Source: Chryseosolibacter sp044507775 (lineage in GTDB: Bacteria > Bacteroidota > Bacteroidia > Cytophagales > Cyclobacteriaceae). Taken from it: a stretch of DNA of 64,000 nt. Both the position numbers and the translations under genes were made by a program. This document shows positions 27,322 through 37,240 of this stretch, piece by piece (position 1 is the first letter of the stretch; the number at the start of each line of letters is the position of its first letter). The DNA lies in contig JBIQIY010000010.1 in the NCBI GenBank assembly GCA_044507775.1, forward strand, positions 124,001 through 188,000. Reading direction: 5' to 3'. The notes under the pieces were generated by a model. The model did not search any database and was not told the origin of the DNA. It saw only the letters and a program-made list of their open reading frames with translations.

Positions 27322-28271
27322 AGTATTGTTATGGGGTCATTCTTGCCCCGGGTTAATAAGTGATACATTCCCAGCAGTCCCGCCATTTGCGGGTGCGTTG
27401 CGGCCAGCAGTTCAGGAGGGTTCTTTTTGACCCAGGAGTGGGTGGCTATCATGCGATGGATGTGTGGCAGCAAAACGTGATGGCTTTCCATGATCCCTCC
27501 ACCAATCACTACTTTCTCAGGATCGAAGGCATGGATGAGATTGATGATCGCCAATGACCATGTCTTGAGGGATTTATCGCGGACCTGCGTGGCGAGTACA
27601 TCTCCCTTTGCCGCATGTTCGAATAAAGTCTTGAAGTCTATGTTCGGCTCGCTTGAAAGTGAACTACCTGCGAACTCAGGAGCACCCGTGACTTCATCAA
27701 CCAGCGCCCAGGTGGAGCCTTCAGTCTCGACACAACCGATGTTTCCACAGTTGCAGATGCTACCATGCATGTTGATAGTCATGTGACCACCCAGGTTGCC
27801 GGCGATAAAATTCCTTCCTGACAGAAGCTTGCCGTCAATCATTGCCGCCGAGCCCACTCCTGTTCCAAGGGTAATCAATACCAGGTCCCTGCATTCCCTT
27901 CCACTTCCAAACTGCCATTCGCCGATCAGTGCCGCCTTTGCATCATTCTCCACGGCAACAGGGACATTCCATCTTTCAAGCGCCCATCGGGAAAAATCAA
28001 ACTCCCCCGCGTCCGGGTATTTCACATACTCCGACAACACTTTATGGCGGATGTTATCGATAATCCCCGGGAACGCGATGCCGATGCCAATAGCTTCCGC
28101 GTTATGATCGGCCAGCAACTGGTCAACCCTATCCCCCACTTCTGCAAGCCTTTTGACCAGACTGATATGGGACGAAGCTGCCAAGGACGCCTGAGCCACG
28201 ACATTGCCATCGTGGACGAGGCCGAGTTTGATCCTGGTTCCCCCCATGTCTACTCCAATTGCGACTTTCAT
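27318..28271 (-). CDS. ROK-family sugar kinase, probably mannokinase or glucokinase-like
   Basis: 317 residues. The N-terminal phosphate loop is GVDMGGTRIKLG. The catalytic aspartate is in VENDAKAA (Asp110), with ATP-binding LITLGTGVGSA. The ROK zinc site is His163 in GGHMTI with Cys173, Cys175 and Cys180 in CNCGNIGC. It should phosphorylate a free hexose in the cytoplasm. Between the sugar porter (8 bp upstream) and the phosphomannose isomerase (4-bp overlap) the natural substrate is mannose, giving mannose-6-phosphate for the next enzyme. Family assignment secure; sugar inferred from context. Confidence 0.9.
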   Translation of the reverse strand: MKVAIGVDMGGTRIKLGLVHDGNVVAQASLAASSHISLVKRLAEVGDRVDQLLADHNAEAIGIGIAFPGIIDNIRHKVLSEYVKYPDAGEFDFSRWALERWNVPVAVENDAKAALIGEWQFGSGRECRDLVLITLGTGVGSAAMIDGKLLSGRNFIAGNLGGHMTINMHGSICNCGNIGCVETEGSTWALVDEVTGAPEFAGSSLSSEPNIDFKTLFEHAAKGDVLATQVRDKSLKTWSLAIINLIHAFDPEKVVIGGGIMESHHVLLPHIHRMIATHSWVKKNPPELLAATHPQMAGLLGMYHLLTRGKNDPITIL

Positions 28272-28279
28272 TTCTTGTT

Positions 28280-29659
28280 TTATTGTTTCCAGCTTTGTTC
28301 AATTTCTTCCAAAGTACGTTGCTTGGTTTCCGGAATCCTTCTCCAGACAAACCAAAGAAGGAATACTGCGTTCAGCATAAACAACCAGAATGTATAAGCA
28401 CCTCCCACGCGCTGCAGAAGGAACGGCGTGAACTGCGTGATCGCCAGGACTCCTACCCACAACACCACGGTACAAAACGACATGGCAATACCTCTTGTCT
28501 TCGTTGGAAAGATCTCGGAGATCAATACCCATGGAATCGGACCAAGGGAAGAAGCAAAGAAGGCAATGTATGCAAGGATGAAGAACACCAGCCAGGGTCC
28601 ATTAGTCAGATCCAGGTAGAAGCACATTCCCACAGCCAGCAGGCAAATGACCATCCCGGCGACACCCCATTGCAGCAGCGTTTTTCTCCCCAGCTTGTCA
28701 ATAAGCCAGAGTGCGACAAACGTGAAAAGGGTATTGACGGCTCCGATCAGCACCGTCTGCAACAGAGCCGATTCCGCCGCAAATCCAACACTCTTAAAAA
28801 TTTCAGGAGCGTAGTAAATGATCGCATTAATGCCGGTGATCTGGGAAAAGAGCGCGAGCACCACGCCGATCACCAGCGCCGGTTTCAGCCTTTTGCTGAA
28901 AAGATCCGACAGCGTTCCTACCTCCTGCCGCAGGGAAGCCTTTATCTCTTCCAGTACATTCTTCCCTTCTACCGTTCCATTCACTTTTTCAAGGGTGTCC
29001 AATGCATCGTCGTACTTGCCTTTTTTCACAAGCCAGCGCGGGCTTTCCGGTACTATCAGTAAAAGCGCAAAGAACAGCACCGCGGGAATAGTTCCGGAGC
29101 CGAGCATGTACCGCCAGCCTGTCTCCACATTCCATGCTTCATCTCCGAAGGAAGCGATGATCAGATTCACAAAGTAAATCAGGTTGATTCCGATAACGAT
29201 CGCAAGCTGGTACAGGCTCACCAACCTGCCGCGATTACGCGAGGGGGCAATTTCCGAGATGTACAGGGGTGACAACATCGACGCCGCGCCGATGCCAAGC
29301 CCACCGATAAACCTGGCCATGAGAAACTCCGTGAGATTTCGCGGCAGCATAGCGCCTATAGACGAAATGACAAAAAGGATAGCCGTTACGAGTAGTACTT
29401 TCTTTCGCCCGAACCGATCGCTTAAATAGCCCGCCATCATCGCGCCGAAAGCACAGCCCCAGATGGCACTGCTTGCCGCCCACCCCGTCATGATGGGCGA
29501 CAGCTCGAATCGCTTTTGCAAATAGCCGATAACGCCGGCAATGACGGCCGTGTCATAGCCGAACAATAGCCCTCCCAGCGCCGCCACAAGCGATACCTTG
29601 ATCACAAAGGCGGACGACGTTTCCGAAGTGTGGTTGATTGCTGCGCGTGGTGTTGCCAT
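28280..29659 (-). CDS. MFS sugar porter
   Basis: 459 residues with about twelve membrane helices. Sugar-porter signatures: GGLLFGYDTAVIAGVIGYLQ in the first helix, the loop DRFGRKKVLL, and PESPRWLVKKGKYDDALDTL before the cytoplasmic loop. The C-terminal half has WVLISEIFPTKTRGIA and ends RRIPETKQRTLEEIEQSW. It moves a monosaccharide across the inner membrane, probably by proton symport. It heads the three-gene cytoplasmic arm porter-ROK-isomerase and has its own candidate promoter and operator at 29688-29719. Confidence 0.93.
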   Translation of the reverse strand: MATPRAAINHTSETSSAFVIKVSLVAALGGLLFGYDTAVIAGVIGYLQKRFELSPIMTGWAASSAIWGCAFGAMMAGYLSDRFGRKKVLLVTAILFVISSIGAMLPRNLTEFLMARFIGGLGIGAASMLSPLYISEIAPSRNRGRLVSLYQLAIVIGINLIYFVNLIIASFGDEAWNVETGWRYMLGSGTIPAVLFFALLLIVPESPRWLVKKGKYDDALDTLEKVNGTVEGKNVLEEIKASLRQEVGTLSDLFSKRLKPALVIGVVLALFSQITGINAIIYYAPEIFKSVGFAAESALLQTVLIGAVNTLFTFVALWLIDKLGRKTLLQWGVAGMVICLLAVGMCFYLDLTNGPWLVFFILAYIAFFASSLGPIPWVLISEIFPTKTRGIAMSFCTVVLWVGVLAITQFTPFLLQRVGGAYTFWLFMLNAVFLLWFVWRRIPETKQRTLEEIEQSWKQ

Positions 29660-29687
29660 AAATTTGTAAGGGCTTCGTTATTTTCTG

Positions 29688-29719
29688 TAAATGTACGTAT
29701 GTTTGAACATATTAACAAT
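29688..29719 (-). promoter_or_regulatory. Candidate promoter with operator in the spacer, upstream of the MFS gene
   Basis: On the minus strand an ATTG -33 element (29719-29716), a 20-bp spacer and TACATTTA (29695-29688; TAnnTTTG-like) form a good Bacteroidota promoter. The 14-bp palindrome TATGTTTGAACATA (29698-29711) fills the spacer. It is the same site as at 40574-40587 with one change, so it should block RNA polymerase when bound. Confidence 0.65.
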
Positions 29720-29801
29720 CCCTTGGTCAAGATTGTGGCATCTTGTACCTGAATCGTGTCCTACTGAATAAAGTTGTTATACTTCGGATCATGTGCTAAT
29801 C

Positions 29802-32147
29802 CTATTTGCGATAGTCATCTTTTGGCTGGTCACCCATCTGCAGTATAAGCACGCCACCTTTCTGTATGTCGGAAAGGTTAATAAAAGGCCTGGTAAGCTT
29901 TTTGCCATTCAGGTTAAACGACTGAACATATTCGTTGCGGTGAGAGTTGTTAACAGTTTGGATCACAAACTTCTCCCCGCTCGCGTATTGCGGATTCAAT
30001 TCGATCGTAATCTTATCAAACAACGGACTTCCGATGCCGAGCGATGGTTTCAGATCCGTCAGCCCTTTCACATCAAACAGTCCCATACTCGAAATAACAT
30101 ACCACGCCCCAAGCTGCCCCTGATCTTCGTCCTGTCCGTAGCCATAACCGTGAATACCGGTAGTGCCGTAGAACTCATTGCAGATCGCCCGCACCCATTT
30201 CTGTGTGAGTGACGGTTTTCCGGAGTAGTTGAAGAGCCACGATGTGTGCAGGTTCGGTTGATTCCCATGGTTGTAAAGACCAGCGAGGCCGGAGAACGCG
30301 TCCAGGGTCGTACCTCCACCGAATGCATTTTTCTGCGACGTGGTGAAGATGCTGTCGAGTCGAACGTTGAAGTCTTCGCGACCGATCTTTTTCACGAGCG
30401 CCTCCGGATCGTGCGGCACATAAAACGTATACTGCCAGGCATTGCCCTCCTGGAATCCCCGCCACGGTTCACCCGGCTTGAAATTATCGATGAACTCACC
30501 GTTGGCCAGCTTGGGACGCACGAGTTTCAGTGTTGGGTCGAACAGGTGCTCCCACCCCCGCGACATACGCATCAATTTCTTGTAGTCTTTCTTGCCAAGC
30601 GCCTTTGCCCATTGCGCCACAGCATAAGCGCTGAATGAATACTCGAGTGTGTGAGAGGCCGAGAATCTCCAAGTTTCCTGCCAATCGTTACCTTCATCCA
30701 TGTGGTTGACATATCCGTACTTGACAAACCGTTCGACGTCCAGCTTGCCAGCGCCGCGGGGACGGTCTTTTCCATCTACCTCATTTTTGAGCGATGCCTC
30801 GTAAGCCTTGGCGATGTCGAAGTCGCGGATACCGGACATGTAGGCACTGGCCATCACGAGGCTGACGAAGTTGGTTCCCACACCGGACACGTAACGGCTA
30901 TTGGCAATACCATCGCCTAACCACCCGGCATCCTGGTACACCAGCAGCTGGCTTTTGACAAAATCAGAGTAATACTCAGGATATGCGAGGGCCCAAAGTT
31001 GCGTGAGATTCCAGAAAGCGCCCCACACCGCATCGGTGTTGTAATGATTATGCATCGGGTGACCATTCGCATCCAGTGGTATCTGTCCGACGGTGCCGTT
31101 GTTCCGCGGGTATGCGCCGTTGACGTCACTCGCCAGGCCGCGTCCCAGCAACGCATGGTACAAGCCGGTGTAGAACTTGGTCTTATCTTCTTTGACTTTT
31201 CCCTCTACGCGTATGCGACCAAGATAATCGTTCCACGTAGCATGAGCTTTCGCCTTGGCCTGTTCAAAGGAGAGATCTTTCGCTTCAGCCTGCAGATTCA
31301 GACGGGCGTTCTCGATAGACGTATAAGAAAATCCAGCCTTAACCGTGATGCTTTCCTGATCCTTTGTATCGAATGTGAGATAAAGGCCCGCACCCCTTCC
31401 CTGCTCTTCTTTTGCCCCGGCACGGGATGCGGATCCTTTAAATACACCAAACGAGGAAGGATTCTTATCAACGACAGCCGAGAAGTACATGCTGATCTCG
31501 GCGCCGGGCTGGTACTTCTGTACATATACCGGCAAAGTGGTAACAAAACCCTCAATGCGGCCATCGGGGGTCATGTATACTTTCGCATCTTTGACATCTC
31601 CACTCTCTCCTTGCTTGTTGCCGATGTCGAAAAGGATGTGCGAATCCTTTCCCGCAGGAAATGTATACCGGTGCAGCGCGACGCGTTTCGTCGAAGTGAG
31701 TTCGGCCTTGATACCGTAGTCTTTCAGAATTACTGAATAATACCCCGGCGTGGCAATTTCATCCTTGCGGTCAAAGCGAGAGCGATAACCTTCCTCCGGA
31801 TGCTCAAGTTTACCGGGGATAGTTTGCAGGGTACCCGTAGACGCCATGAACACGATACCGCCGACTTGAAATTCGTGGATGTTCGGGAATCCCTCGATTG
31901 ACTCGTGGCGATGGTCATAGCCCACCGCATCCCATCCATGTGCATTGCCATAGTGGGCATTCGTCGCCGGCGCCGGCTTGGCCATTCCAAACGGCACAGC
32001 GGCAGGCGTATAAAAGAACCATCTGCTGTGCGCGGTGCCGAGATTTGGATCCACGAACTGCGTGAAATCCTCCTGGGCTTTCGCCGTCACTACCATCGCG
32101 ACCATCAGGAATGCGACAACTATTTTCTTCCAAGCTGCAAGTTTCAT
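29802..32147 (-). CDS. GH92 exo-alpha-mannosidase (short form)
   Basis: 781 residues with a signal peptide (WKKIVVAFLMVAMVVTAKAQ). The fold is the GH92 two-domain form: N-terminal beta sandwich with FVDPNLGTAHSRWFFYTP, then the catalytic alpha/alpha barrel with SHTLEYSFSAYAVAQWAKAL, EGNAWQYTFYVPHD, and GQDEDQGQLGAWYVISSMG, which contains the paired acids of the family. These enzymes are calcium-dependent, inverting alpha-1,2- (also 1,3/1,4/1,6-) mannosidases on N-glycans or mannans. It lacks the N-terminal extra domain of its neighbour at 37241. Its ATG overlaps the sulfatase stop by 4 bp. The exact linkage is unknown. Confidence 0.93.
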   Translation of the reverse strand: MKLAAWKKIVVAFLMVAMVVTAKAQEDFTQFVDPNLGTAHSRWFFYTPAAVPFGMAKPAPATNAHYGNAHGWDAVGYDHRHESIEGFPNIHEFQVGGIVFMASTGTLQTIPGKLEHPEEGYRSRFDRKDEIATPGYYSVILKDYGIKAELTSTKRVALHRYTFPAGKDSHILFDIGNKQGESGDVKDAKVYMTPDGRIEGFVTTLPVYVQKYQPGAEISMYFSAVVDKNPSSFGVFKGSASRAGAKEEQGRGAGLYLTFDTKDQESITVKAGFSYTSIENARLNLQAEAKDLSFEQAKAKAHATWNDYLGRIRVEGKVKEDKTKFYTGLYHALLGRGLASDVNGAYPRNNGTVGQIPLDANGHPMHNHYNTDAVWGAFWNLTQLWALAYPEYYSDFVKSQLLVYQDAGWLGDGIANSRYVSGVGTNFVSLVMASAYMSGIRDFDIAKAYEASLKNEVDGKDRPRGAGKLDVERFVKYGYVNHMDEGNDWQETWRFSASHTLEYSFSAYAVAQWAKALGKKDYKKLMRMSRGWEHLFDPTLKLVRPKLANGEFIDNFKPGEPWRGFQEGNAWQYTFYVPHDPEALVKKIGREDFNVRLDSIFTTSQKNAFGGGTTLDAFSGLAGLYNHGNQPNLHTSWLFNYSGKPSLTQKWVRAICNEFYGTTGIHGYGYGQDEDQGQLGAWYVISSMGLFDVKGLTDLKPSLGIGSPLFDKITIELNPQYASGEKFVIQTVNNSHRNEYVQSFNLNGKKLTRPFINLSDIQKGGVLILQMGDQPKDDYRK

Positions 32148-33733
32148 TTGGCGCGATCTTCGGGTTTTAAAAATCTATTATTCTTCTCGTCGTAGGGGTC
32201 GTTGTATTTCTCCTGGAGTTCCCTCAGTTCTTCCATGAGCTTCACTTTGATCTTGCAGTATGCCGCGTCACTATAGCGGTTATGCATTTCATTGGGATCT
32301 TTTTTCAAATCATAAAGTTCCCATGAATCGATAGGATCGTAAAAATGAATAAGCTTGTAGCGCTCCGTCCGGATGCCGTAGTGAGCCGTTGCTCCAAACG
32401 ACTTTTCGTAGTAGTGATAATATATCTCTTTGCGCCAATTCTTCGCTTTTCCTTTTTGAAGCAGGGGCTTCATCGACTCTCCCTGCATGTCGGCAGGAAT
32501 AGCGACACCTGCAAGGTTGAGAAGTGTCGGAGCCACGTCGAGATTCAGGACGTATTCATCGATCTTCTGATGCTGAGGAATCGCTTGCGGAAAACGAATC
32601 AGCATGGGTGTACGGAAAGACTCCTCATACATAAACCGCTTATCGTAGAGTCCGTGCTCACCGAGATAAACTCCCTGGTCGGACATGTACACCACAATGG
32701 TATTCTTCGCAAGTCCTTCGTCGTCGAGGTATTTTAACACACGACCGACATTGTCGTCTACCGAATGGACGCAGCGCAGGTAATCTTCGAGAAAGCGCTG
32801 GTATTGCCACCGCAGCAGCTGATCTTTATCCTTAATGGCGGCAAAGGCATCGTATTCTTCCTGGTAGGCTTTGTCCCACGCCTCGCGTTCCGTGGGAGTC
32901 AGGCGCTCCATCTCCCGTTGGAATTCTGCGGGCGCCCAATGATTTACATCCGTAACGGCACACGTGTCACAAGGAACCTTGCTGTCATACCGAACATCCA
33001 GTCCATCCTTCACGGTGATCAGCTGGCGCTGCAGTCCCTCGCGGCCCGCGTAGTCATCGTAGAAGTCATGAGGAAGTGGAAACTGGCGATCGTTGAACTC
33101 CCGGAGATATTGCTGCGGCGGCATCCAGTTGCGGTGCGGCGCCTTGTGGTGCAGCATGATGAAGAACGGCTGACTGCGATTCTGTTCAATCCACTCAAGC
33201 GCGAGGTCTGTCGTGACATCCGTCACGTACCCGGTGTACGCGGTATCCTTCCCCATCTTGATAAACTTCGGATTGTAATAATGACCCTGGTCAGGCAGTA
33301 TGTTCCAGTAGTCGAAACCCGTCGGCTCACTAAAGAGGTGCCACTTTCCTACAATGGCGGTACGGTAGCCGTTCGACTTAAAAATCTTTGGAAGTGTGCG
33401 CTGACTGCCATCGAAGAACGTGCCGTTGTCCGGCATTCCGTTCATGTGCGAGTACTTGCCCGTGAGGATTACGGCGCGACTCGGGCTGCAAACCGAATTC
33501 GTCACGAACGCATTTGTCATCACCGCCCCTTCGCGACCGATCCGGTCTATGTTCGGCGTCTGAATAAGCTTGTCACTATACGCGCTCACGGCCTGGTAGC
33601 CGTGGTCATCCGCCATGATGAAAATGATGTTCGGCTTTTGCTGCGACGGCGATGCAGGACGCTGCGCAGAGACAACAGCAGATGCGCCGAGGGTAATCAG
33701 AAATACAAGTGAAATGTTTCGGGATATCTTCAT
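32144..33733 (-). CDS. Sulfatase (formylglycine-dependent, Cys type)
   Basis: 529 residues from the ATG at 33733, which opens a signal peptide (KISRNISLVFLITLGASAVV). The metal-binding start IIFIMADDHGY and the formylglycine motif CSPSR (Cys82) followed by AVILTGKYSHMNG are classic; C-terminal EMHNRYSDAA closes it. It removes sulfate esters from a glycan in the periplasm or outside. It needs a formylglycine-generating enzyme, none of which is in the window. It overlaps both neighbours by 4 bp, so all four glycan genes form one operon. A sulfated mannoside or N-glycan is the likely substrate; the sulfated position is unknown. Confidence 0.92.
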   Translation of the reverse strand: MKISRNISLVFLITLGASAVVSAQRPASPSQQKPNIIFIMADDHGYQAVSAYSDKLIQTPNIDRIGREGAVMTNAFVTNSVCSPSRAVILTGKYSHMNGMPDNGTFFDGSQRTLPKIFKSNGYRTAIVGKWHLFSEPTGFDYWNILPDQGHYYNPKFIKMGKDTAYTGYVTDVTTDLALEWIEQNRSQPFFIMLHHKAPHRNWMPPQQYLREFNDRQFPLPHDFYDDYAGREGLQRQLITVKDGLDVRYDSKVPCDTCAVTDVNHWAPAEFQREMERLTPTEREAWDKAYQEEYDAFAAIKDKDQLLRWQYQRFLEDYLRCVHSVDDNVGRVLKYLDDEGLAKNTIVVYMSDQGVYLGEHGLYDKRFMYEESFRTPMLIRFPQAIPQHQKIDEYVLNLDVAPTLLNLAGVAIPADMQGESMKPLLQKGKAKNWRKEIYYHYYEKSFGATAHYGIRTERYKLIHFYDPIDSWELYDLKKDPNEMHNRYSDAAYCKIKVKLMEELRELQEKYNDPYDEKNNRFLKPEDRAK

Positions 33734-36700
33734 TCTATCTTCCAGGTTGTTGTTCCATAAGGTTTCATCCAAAACGAGTTGCCGGCCGGACGCAGATTGC
33801 GCTCTTCGTTGTCACACGTGGCGACCTTTCCAGGCTCCAACGCACCCCATTCGAACGACGACTTCACCGGTTGGGGTGAAAGGTTCACCAGACGCACCAG
33901 GTAACCTTTTTGATCTTTCGTGGGACGTATCGTCGAAATGCCAAGCTTGTTGTTGCCGCTTACGCTGAACAAGGTCTCGTAGGGCTTTGCATTCTCCGAA
34001 ACAACTGCAATCATGGGCTGCGCGACTTCAGCACTACGTTGCTTGGCTTCGTGTGAGTACTGTTTCATCGGAATGATCGAGTATCGAAATTCAACCTTGC
34101 CCGACTGAGAAGCTTTGTAGTTCGTTCCCCATGAATTATTCATCACCCACGAATACACCGTAGGCGAAGAGCAGGTGACGCGACTCCAGTCAAGGAACTC
34201 GCGCCTGTCAGACATCCAGGCCTCACCTTGCATCCCTCCCACTTCCAGGATCGGTGTGCCAATTGTGGTCAATAGCACATTATGTCGCATGCCTGAAATA
34301 GACACGCCGTTATTGACAGAGAAGAAATTCTTGTTGGCACCCGACAGCTGCTCACGCTCAGGACGAATCTCTCCGAAGGGCACATCGATCATCGTTTCAG
34401 CGTTGCCGATGTTGAAAGGAAAGGCAAACCGGACGTTTTCACGTTCGCGGTTATCAATCTTGTCGACGACATTCCGGATATCTACCCTACTGATGTCCTT
34501 GTACAGTGTGATATCGCGTACGAGCGAATGACAACCGGGCGCATCCGAGGTGATACGCAACGTGGCCGACACCGGACCGCTGTTTAACAGATCAATACTT
34601 TTCACCGATTCAACATATTGCGGCGAAGTTGCGTTGCGCCCCGTATAAATGTATTCATTGAGACCTTTGCCCGCGGCGTAATTGAAGCCGGCACCATCGG
34701 TGAGAGAAGTGATTGCGCCGTTGTCGCGGTTCACCACTACCGTGAGGAGACCATTTGACAGCGTATCCCCTTTCGACTCAAACCAGCTTGCATCTGACTC
34801 ACTGGTTTGGAGCTTCCTGGATGATTGCCAGCCTCTCGGAGAGGCGACGATTCGGAACACACTCGAAGACAACGGCTGGACATCGGAAGCGATAAACGCC
34901 CAGGTGTTCTTGCCTGTCTGCTGTAAACTTATTTCCTGATTTTTCTGATCTACAAGTTTCCGGTCCGTGAGATCTTGCGACGTTTCAAACGCCACCACTT
35001 CCGTACGCGGCCAGAGATTTGTGTTAAAGACCTGGATGTATTGCCCTTCTTCATTTGCGCTGACCGCGGTGTGGAACACCTGCTTGATTTGCGCTGTGAT
35101 AGAATCCGCGTCAAGGGCAAATGCCTGTTTTTGTTTCCACAGGGCCCGGGTAAATTCCGAATCAGGATCCGGGCCACTTGCCGAAGCTCCCCAGGTGTGC
35201 TCGGAGAACAGTGCCACATTGCGCCATGCCTGGTAAAAACTTTCCGACGGATAGTCCTTCGGGTTTGTCATCGACAACAAGATTTCCAATTGATTCAGTT
35301 GTTCGGCGTTGTAGCGGTTCATCGATAGTTCCCTTGCCGTCGAAGCCGCGCCGTCTTCCCAGTAGGGAGTAAAATCCCCTTTGAACGTCGGAAGCCGGTT
35401 GCCATAAGTCTTTTCGAATCGCGTGAATAGCTCCTCTGTTGTGCCAATGTGAAACCTGGGGTATTCGTACAGTTCGTTCCACTTGCGTATGATGTCCGGC
35501 ATATCACTATCCGGAGGGCCATTGTCGCCGTTGACCGTATACCGGAGGTAGGAGAAGTTATACGGAAACTCTTTTACCTCCAGGGTGTTCAGATATTCCC
35601 AAAGCGGATCCAGCCCACTGGAAGAGAGTTTGCCCGCCAGCCAGTCGTGAAAATAGGAATAGCCTTTCCCGGCAGACCAGCACAACACTTTTTCACCGCC
35701 CGATTGCGATTCCCAGTAAAAAGGATAGTCGCCCCACTCCTTGTGGGCAAGGCCTACGCGACTGCCACCGGTCTCCAGATGGGGAACATAGTTGGGCGCC
35801 ATCGAGAAATACTTCATCCCGTTTTCCGCCATCGCGGTAACGATTCCCCACGAGGCCCCTGGAACATCCGACATCATTACCGAGCGTACTTCGACGCCGA
35901 GTTCCTTTCCGACACGGTGCGCATCGTCGAAAAGATGCGTCAGCTCTTCCTGCTTGCAGAGGCCGGTCAGGATGTTGCCGATCGAGCCATTCAGCGCAAC
36001 GCGGCCATCTTTCACTGCGGATTTGAATGCTGTGAGCTGCGGCGTGTCTTTGTAGCGCTCGAGATATTCGTTCACGGGCCACATGGTCTCGATGTTCCAT
36101 TTGAATTGTGATCCTTCCGGATAACTTTTTGTGCGTTCGGCCAGCATGACTGCTCTATCAATGTTTCGCAGCTGGAGGCTCATCACATCTTCATGCCGGT
36201 GCGTGTAGCCAATGTCGAGGTGTGAATGCGGCAGAAAGTATACCTCCCATTTCCGTGCACCTTCCATCACCACTTGCTTCGTAGACGAACCCTGCCGGCT
36301 CTTGAATTCAACGCTAACATCCACGGCTTCCTCCATCAGGCCGGGAGGAAATAATCCTGTAAATTCATAGAGCCCCATTTTCGATGCAGGGATCTTCTCG
36401 GTTATTTTCTCGTCGCCGTACGACATCTCGATGGTGCCGCCGTCGAACAGCGGGTTATTGAAGCCGATGCCGTACTCGCGACGAGGACCTTCAGGCGTCC
36501 TGCGGTAACCCTGTGTTGGAATGAATGAAACGTCGTCAACTTTCGCCAGGCGTTTTAGCGCTCGTCGGTTTTTTTCGTAGAAACGGATCTCACTGAGGCC
36601 ATAATAATTAACATTCTGGTTCTTCCACTTCGCATCTTCGAGCACGTGAGGCGATCCGTCGTGATAATAATTTCCTTCCTCTTTATCCGCCGTGATGCAG

Positions 36701-37230
36701 AAATACTTGAAGCGGAGTCCGGGAAGGTCGAGCCGGAAATCCGCAGGCTCCGACTTCTTGCCTTGCGACTGCGGAATGATGAAATAATCGCGGTCCCCAT
36801 CGCGCAGAGTCTTCCAATCCTCTCCATCGCTCGAATATTGAAGGTATACCTTCCGCAGTCCACGCCGTGTATGATCGTGTTGGTTGTGATTCCAGATCTC
36901 AACGAAGGCAGGGGCCCGTTCTTTGTCAAAGGAGTACAACAGCCACACAACACCCTCGCGGGTTTGTGGCCGGGCCTGGACCGTTGCTTCTGAAACCTGC
37001 GAGATCCACATCGCTTTTCCCAGGTTGTGGGCACCATGTCCGTGACCTTTCATTCCACTTCCATTGATCGTCTCATCATCGGGAAAGCCGGGAAACGCGC
37101 TGCTGGATTCCACCTGGATCGCGTCGGCAGGTACAGGCTCGTATACTTCAATCTGCTGTGCTCCGGAGACCTGCGTCAAAAATAGCGCCGACACGAGGAG
37201 GCATCCGCCTGTTAATATCTTTCCAATCAT
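33730..37230 (-). CDS. GH38 alpha-mannosidase with N-terminal carbohydrate-binding domain
   Basis: 1166 residues with a signal peptide to about residue 24. Residues about 25-220 look like an F5/8-type C (CBM32-like) domain (FVEIWNHNQHDHTRRGLRKV). The GH38 catalytic domain carries HSHLDIGYTH (335-344, zinc ligands), the nucleophile in MMSDVPGASWG (Asp455), and SEHTWGASASGPD. A long beta-rich C-terminus (about 750-1160) completes it. GH38 enzymes retain configuration and release alpha-mannose from alpha-1,2/1,3/1,6 links. Its stop overlaps the sulfatase start by 4 bp and it lies 10 bp after the GH92 upstream. Confidence 0.93.
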   Translation of the reverse strand: MIGKILTGGCLLVSALFLTQVSGAQQIEVYEPVPADAIQVESSSAFPGFPDDETINGSGMKGHGHGAHNLGKAMWISQVSEATVQARPQTREGVVWLLYSFDKERAPAFVEIWNHNQHDHTRRGLRKVYLQYSSDGEDWKTLRDGDRDYFIIPQSQGKKSEPADFRLDLPGLRFKYFCITADKEEGNYYHDGSPHVLEDAKWKNQNVNYYGLSEIRFYEKNRRALKRLAKVDDVSFIPTQGYRRTPEGPRREYGIGFNNPLFDGGTIEMSYGDEKITEKIPASKMGLYEFTGLFPPGLMEEAVDVSVEFKSRQGSSTKQVVMEGARKWEVYFLPHSHLDIGYTHRHEDVMSLQLRNIDRAVMLAERTKSYPEGSQFKWNIETMWPVNEYLERYKDTPQLTAFKSAVKDGRVALNGSIGNILTGLCKQEELTHLFDDAHRVGKELGVEVRSVMMSDVPGASWGIVTAMAENGMKYFSMAPNYVPHLETGGSRVGLAHKEWGDYPFYWESQSGGEKVLCWSAGKGYSYFHDWLAGKLSSSGLDPLWEYLNTLEVKEFPYNFSYLRYTVNGDNGPPDSDMPDIIRKWNELYEYPRFHIGTTEELFTRFEKTYGNRLPTFKGDFTPYWEDGAASTARELSMNRYNAEQLNQLEILLSMTNPKDYPSESFYQAWRNVALFSEHTWGASASGPDPDSEFTRALWKQKQAFALDADSITAQIKQVFHTAVSANEEGQYIQVFNTNLWPRTEVVAFETSQDLTDRKLVDQKNQEISLQQTGKNTWAFIASDVQPLSSSVFRIVASPRGWQSSRKLQTSESDASWFESKGDTLSNGLLTVVVNRDNGAITSLTDGAGFNYAAGKGLNEYIYTGRNATSPQYVESVKSIDLLNSGPVSATLRITSDAPGCHSLVRDITLYKDISRVDIRNVVDKIDNRERENVRFAFPFNIGNAETMIDVPFGEIRPEREQLSGANKNFFSVNNGVSISGMRHNVLLTTIGTPILEVGGMQGEAWMSDRREFLDWSRVTCSSPTVYSWVMNNSWGTNYKASQSGKVEFRYSIIPMKQYSHEAKQRSAEVAQPMIAVVSENAKPYETLFSVSGNNKLGISTIRPTKDQKGYLVRLVNLSPQPVKSSFEWGALEPGKVATCDNEERNLRPAGNSFWMKPYGTTTWKIE

Positions 37231-37240
37231 CCCTCTTCTT

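Noticed and set aside
32765..33712. 315-codon open frame antisense to the sulfatase
   Set aside because: The sulfatase motifs are read on the opposite strand over the same bases; the antisense peptide has no recognisable domain.
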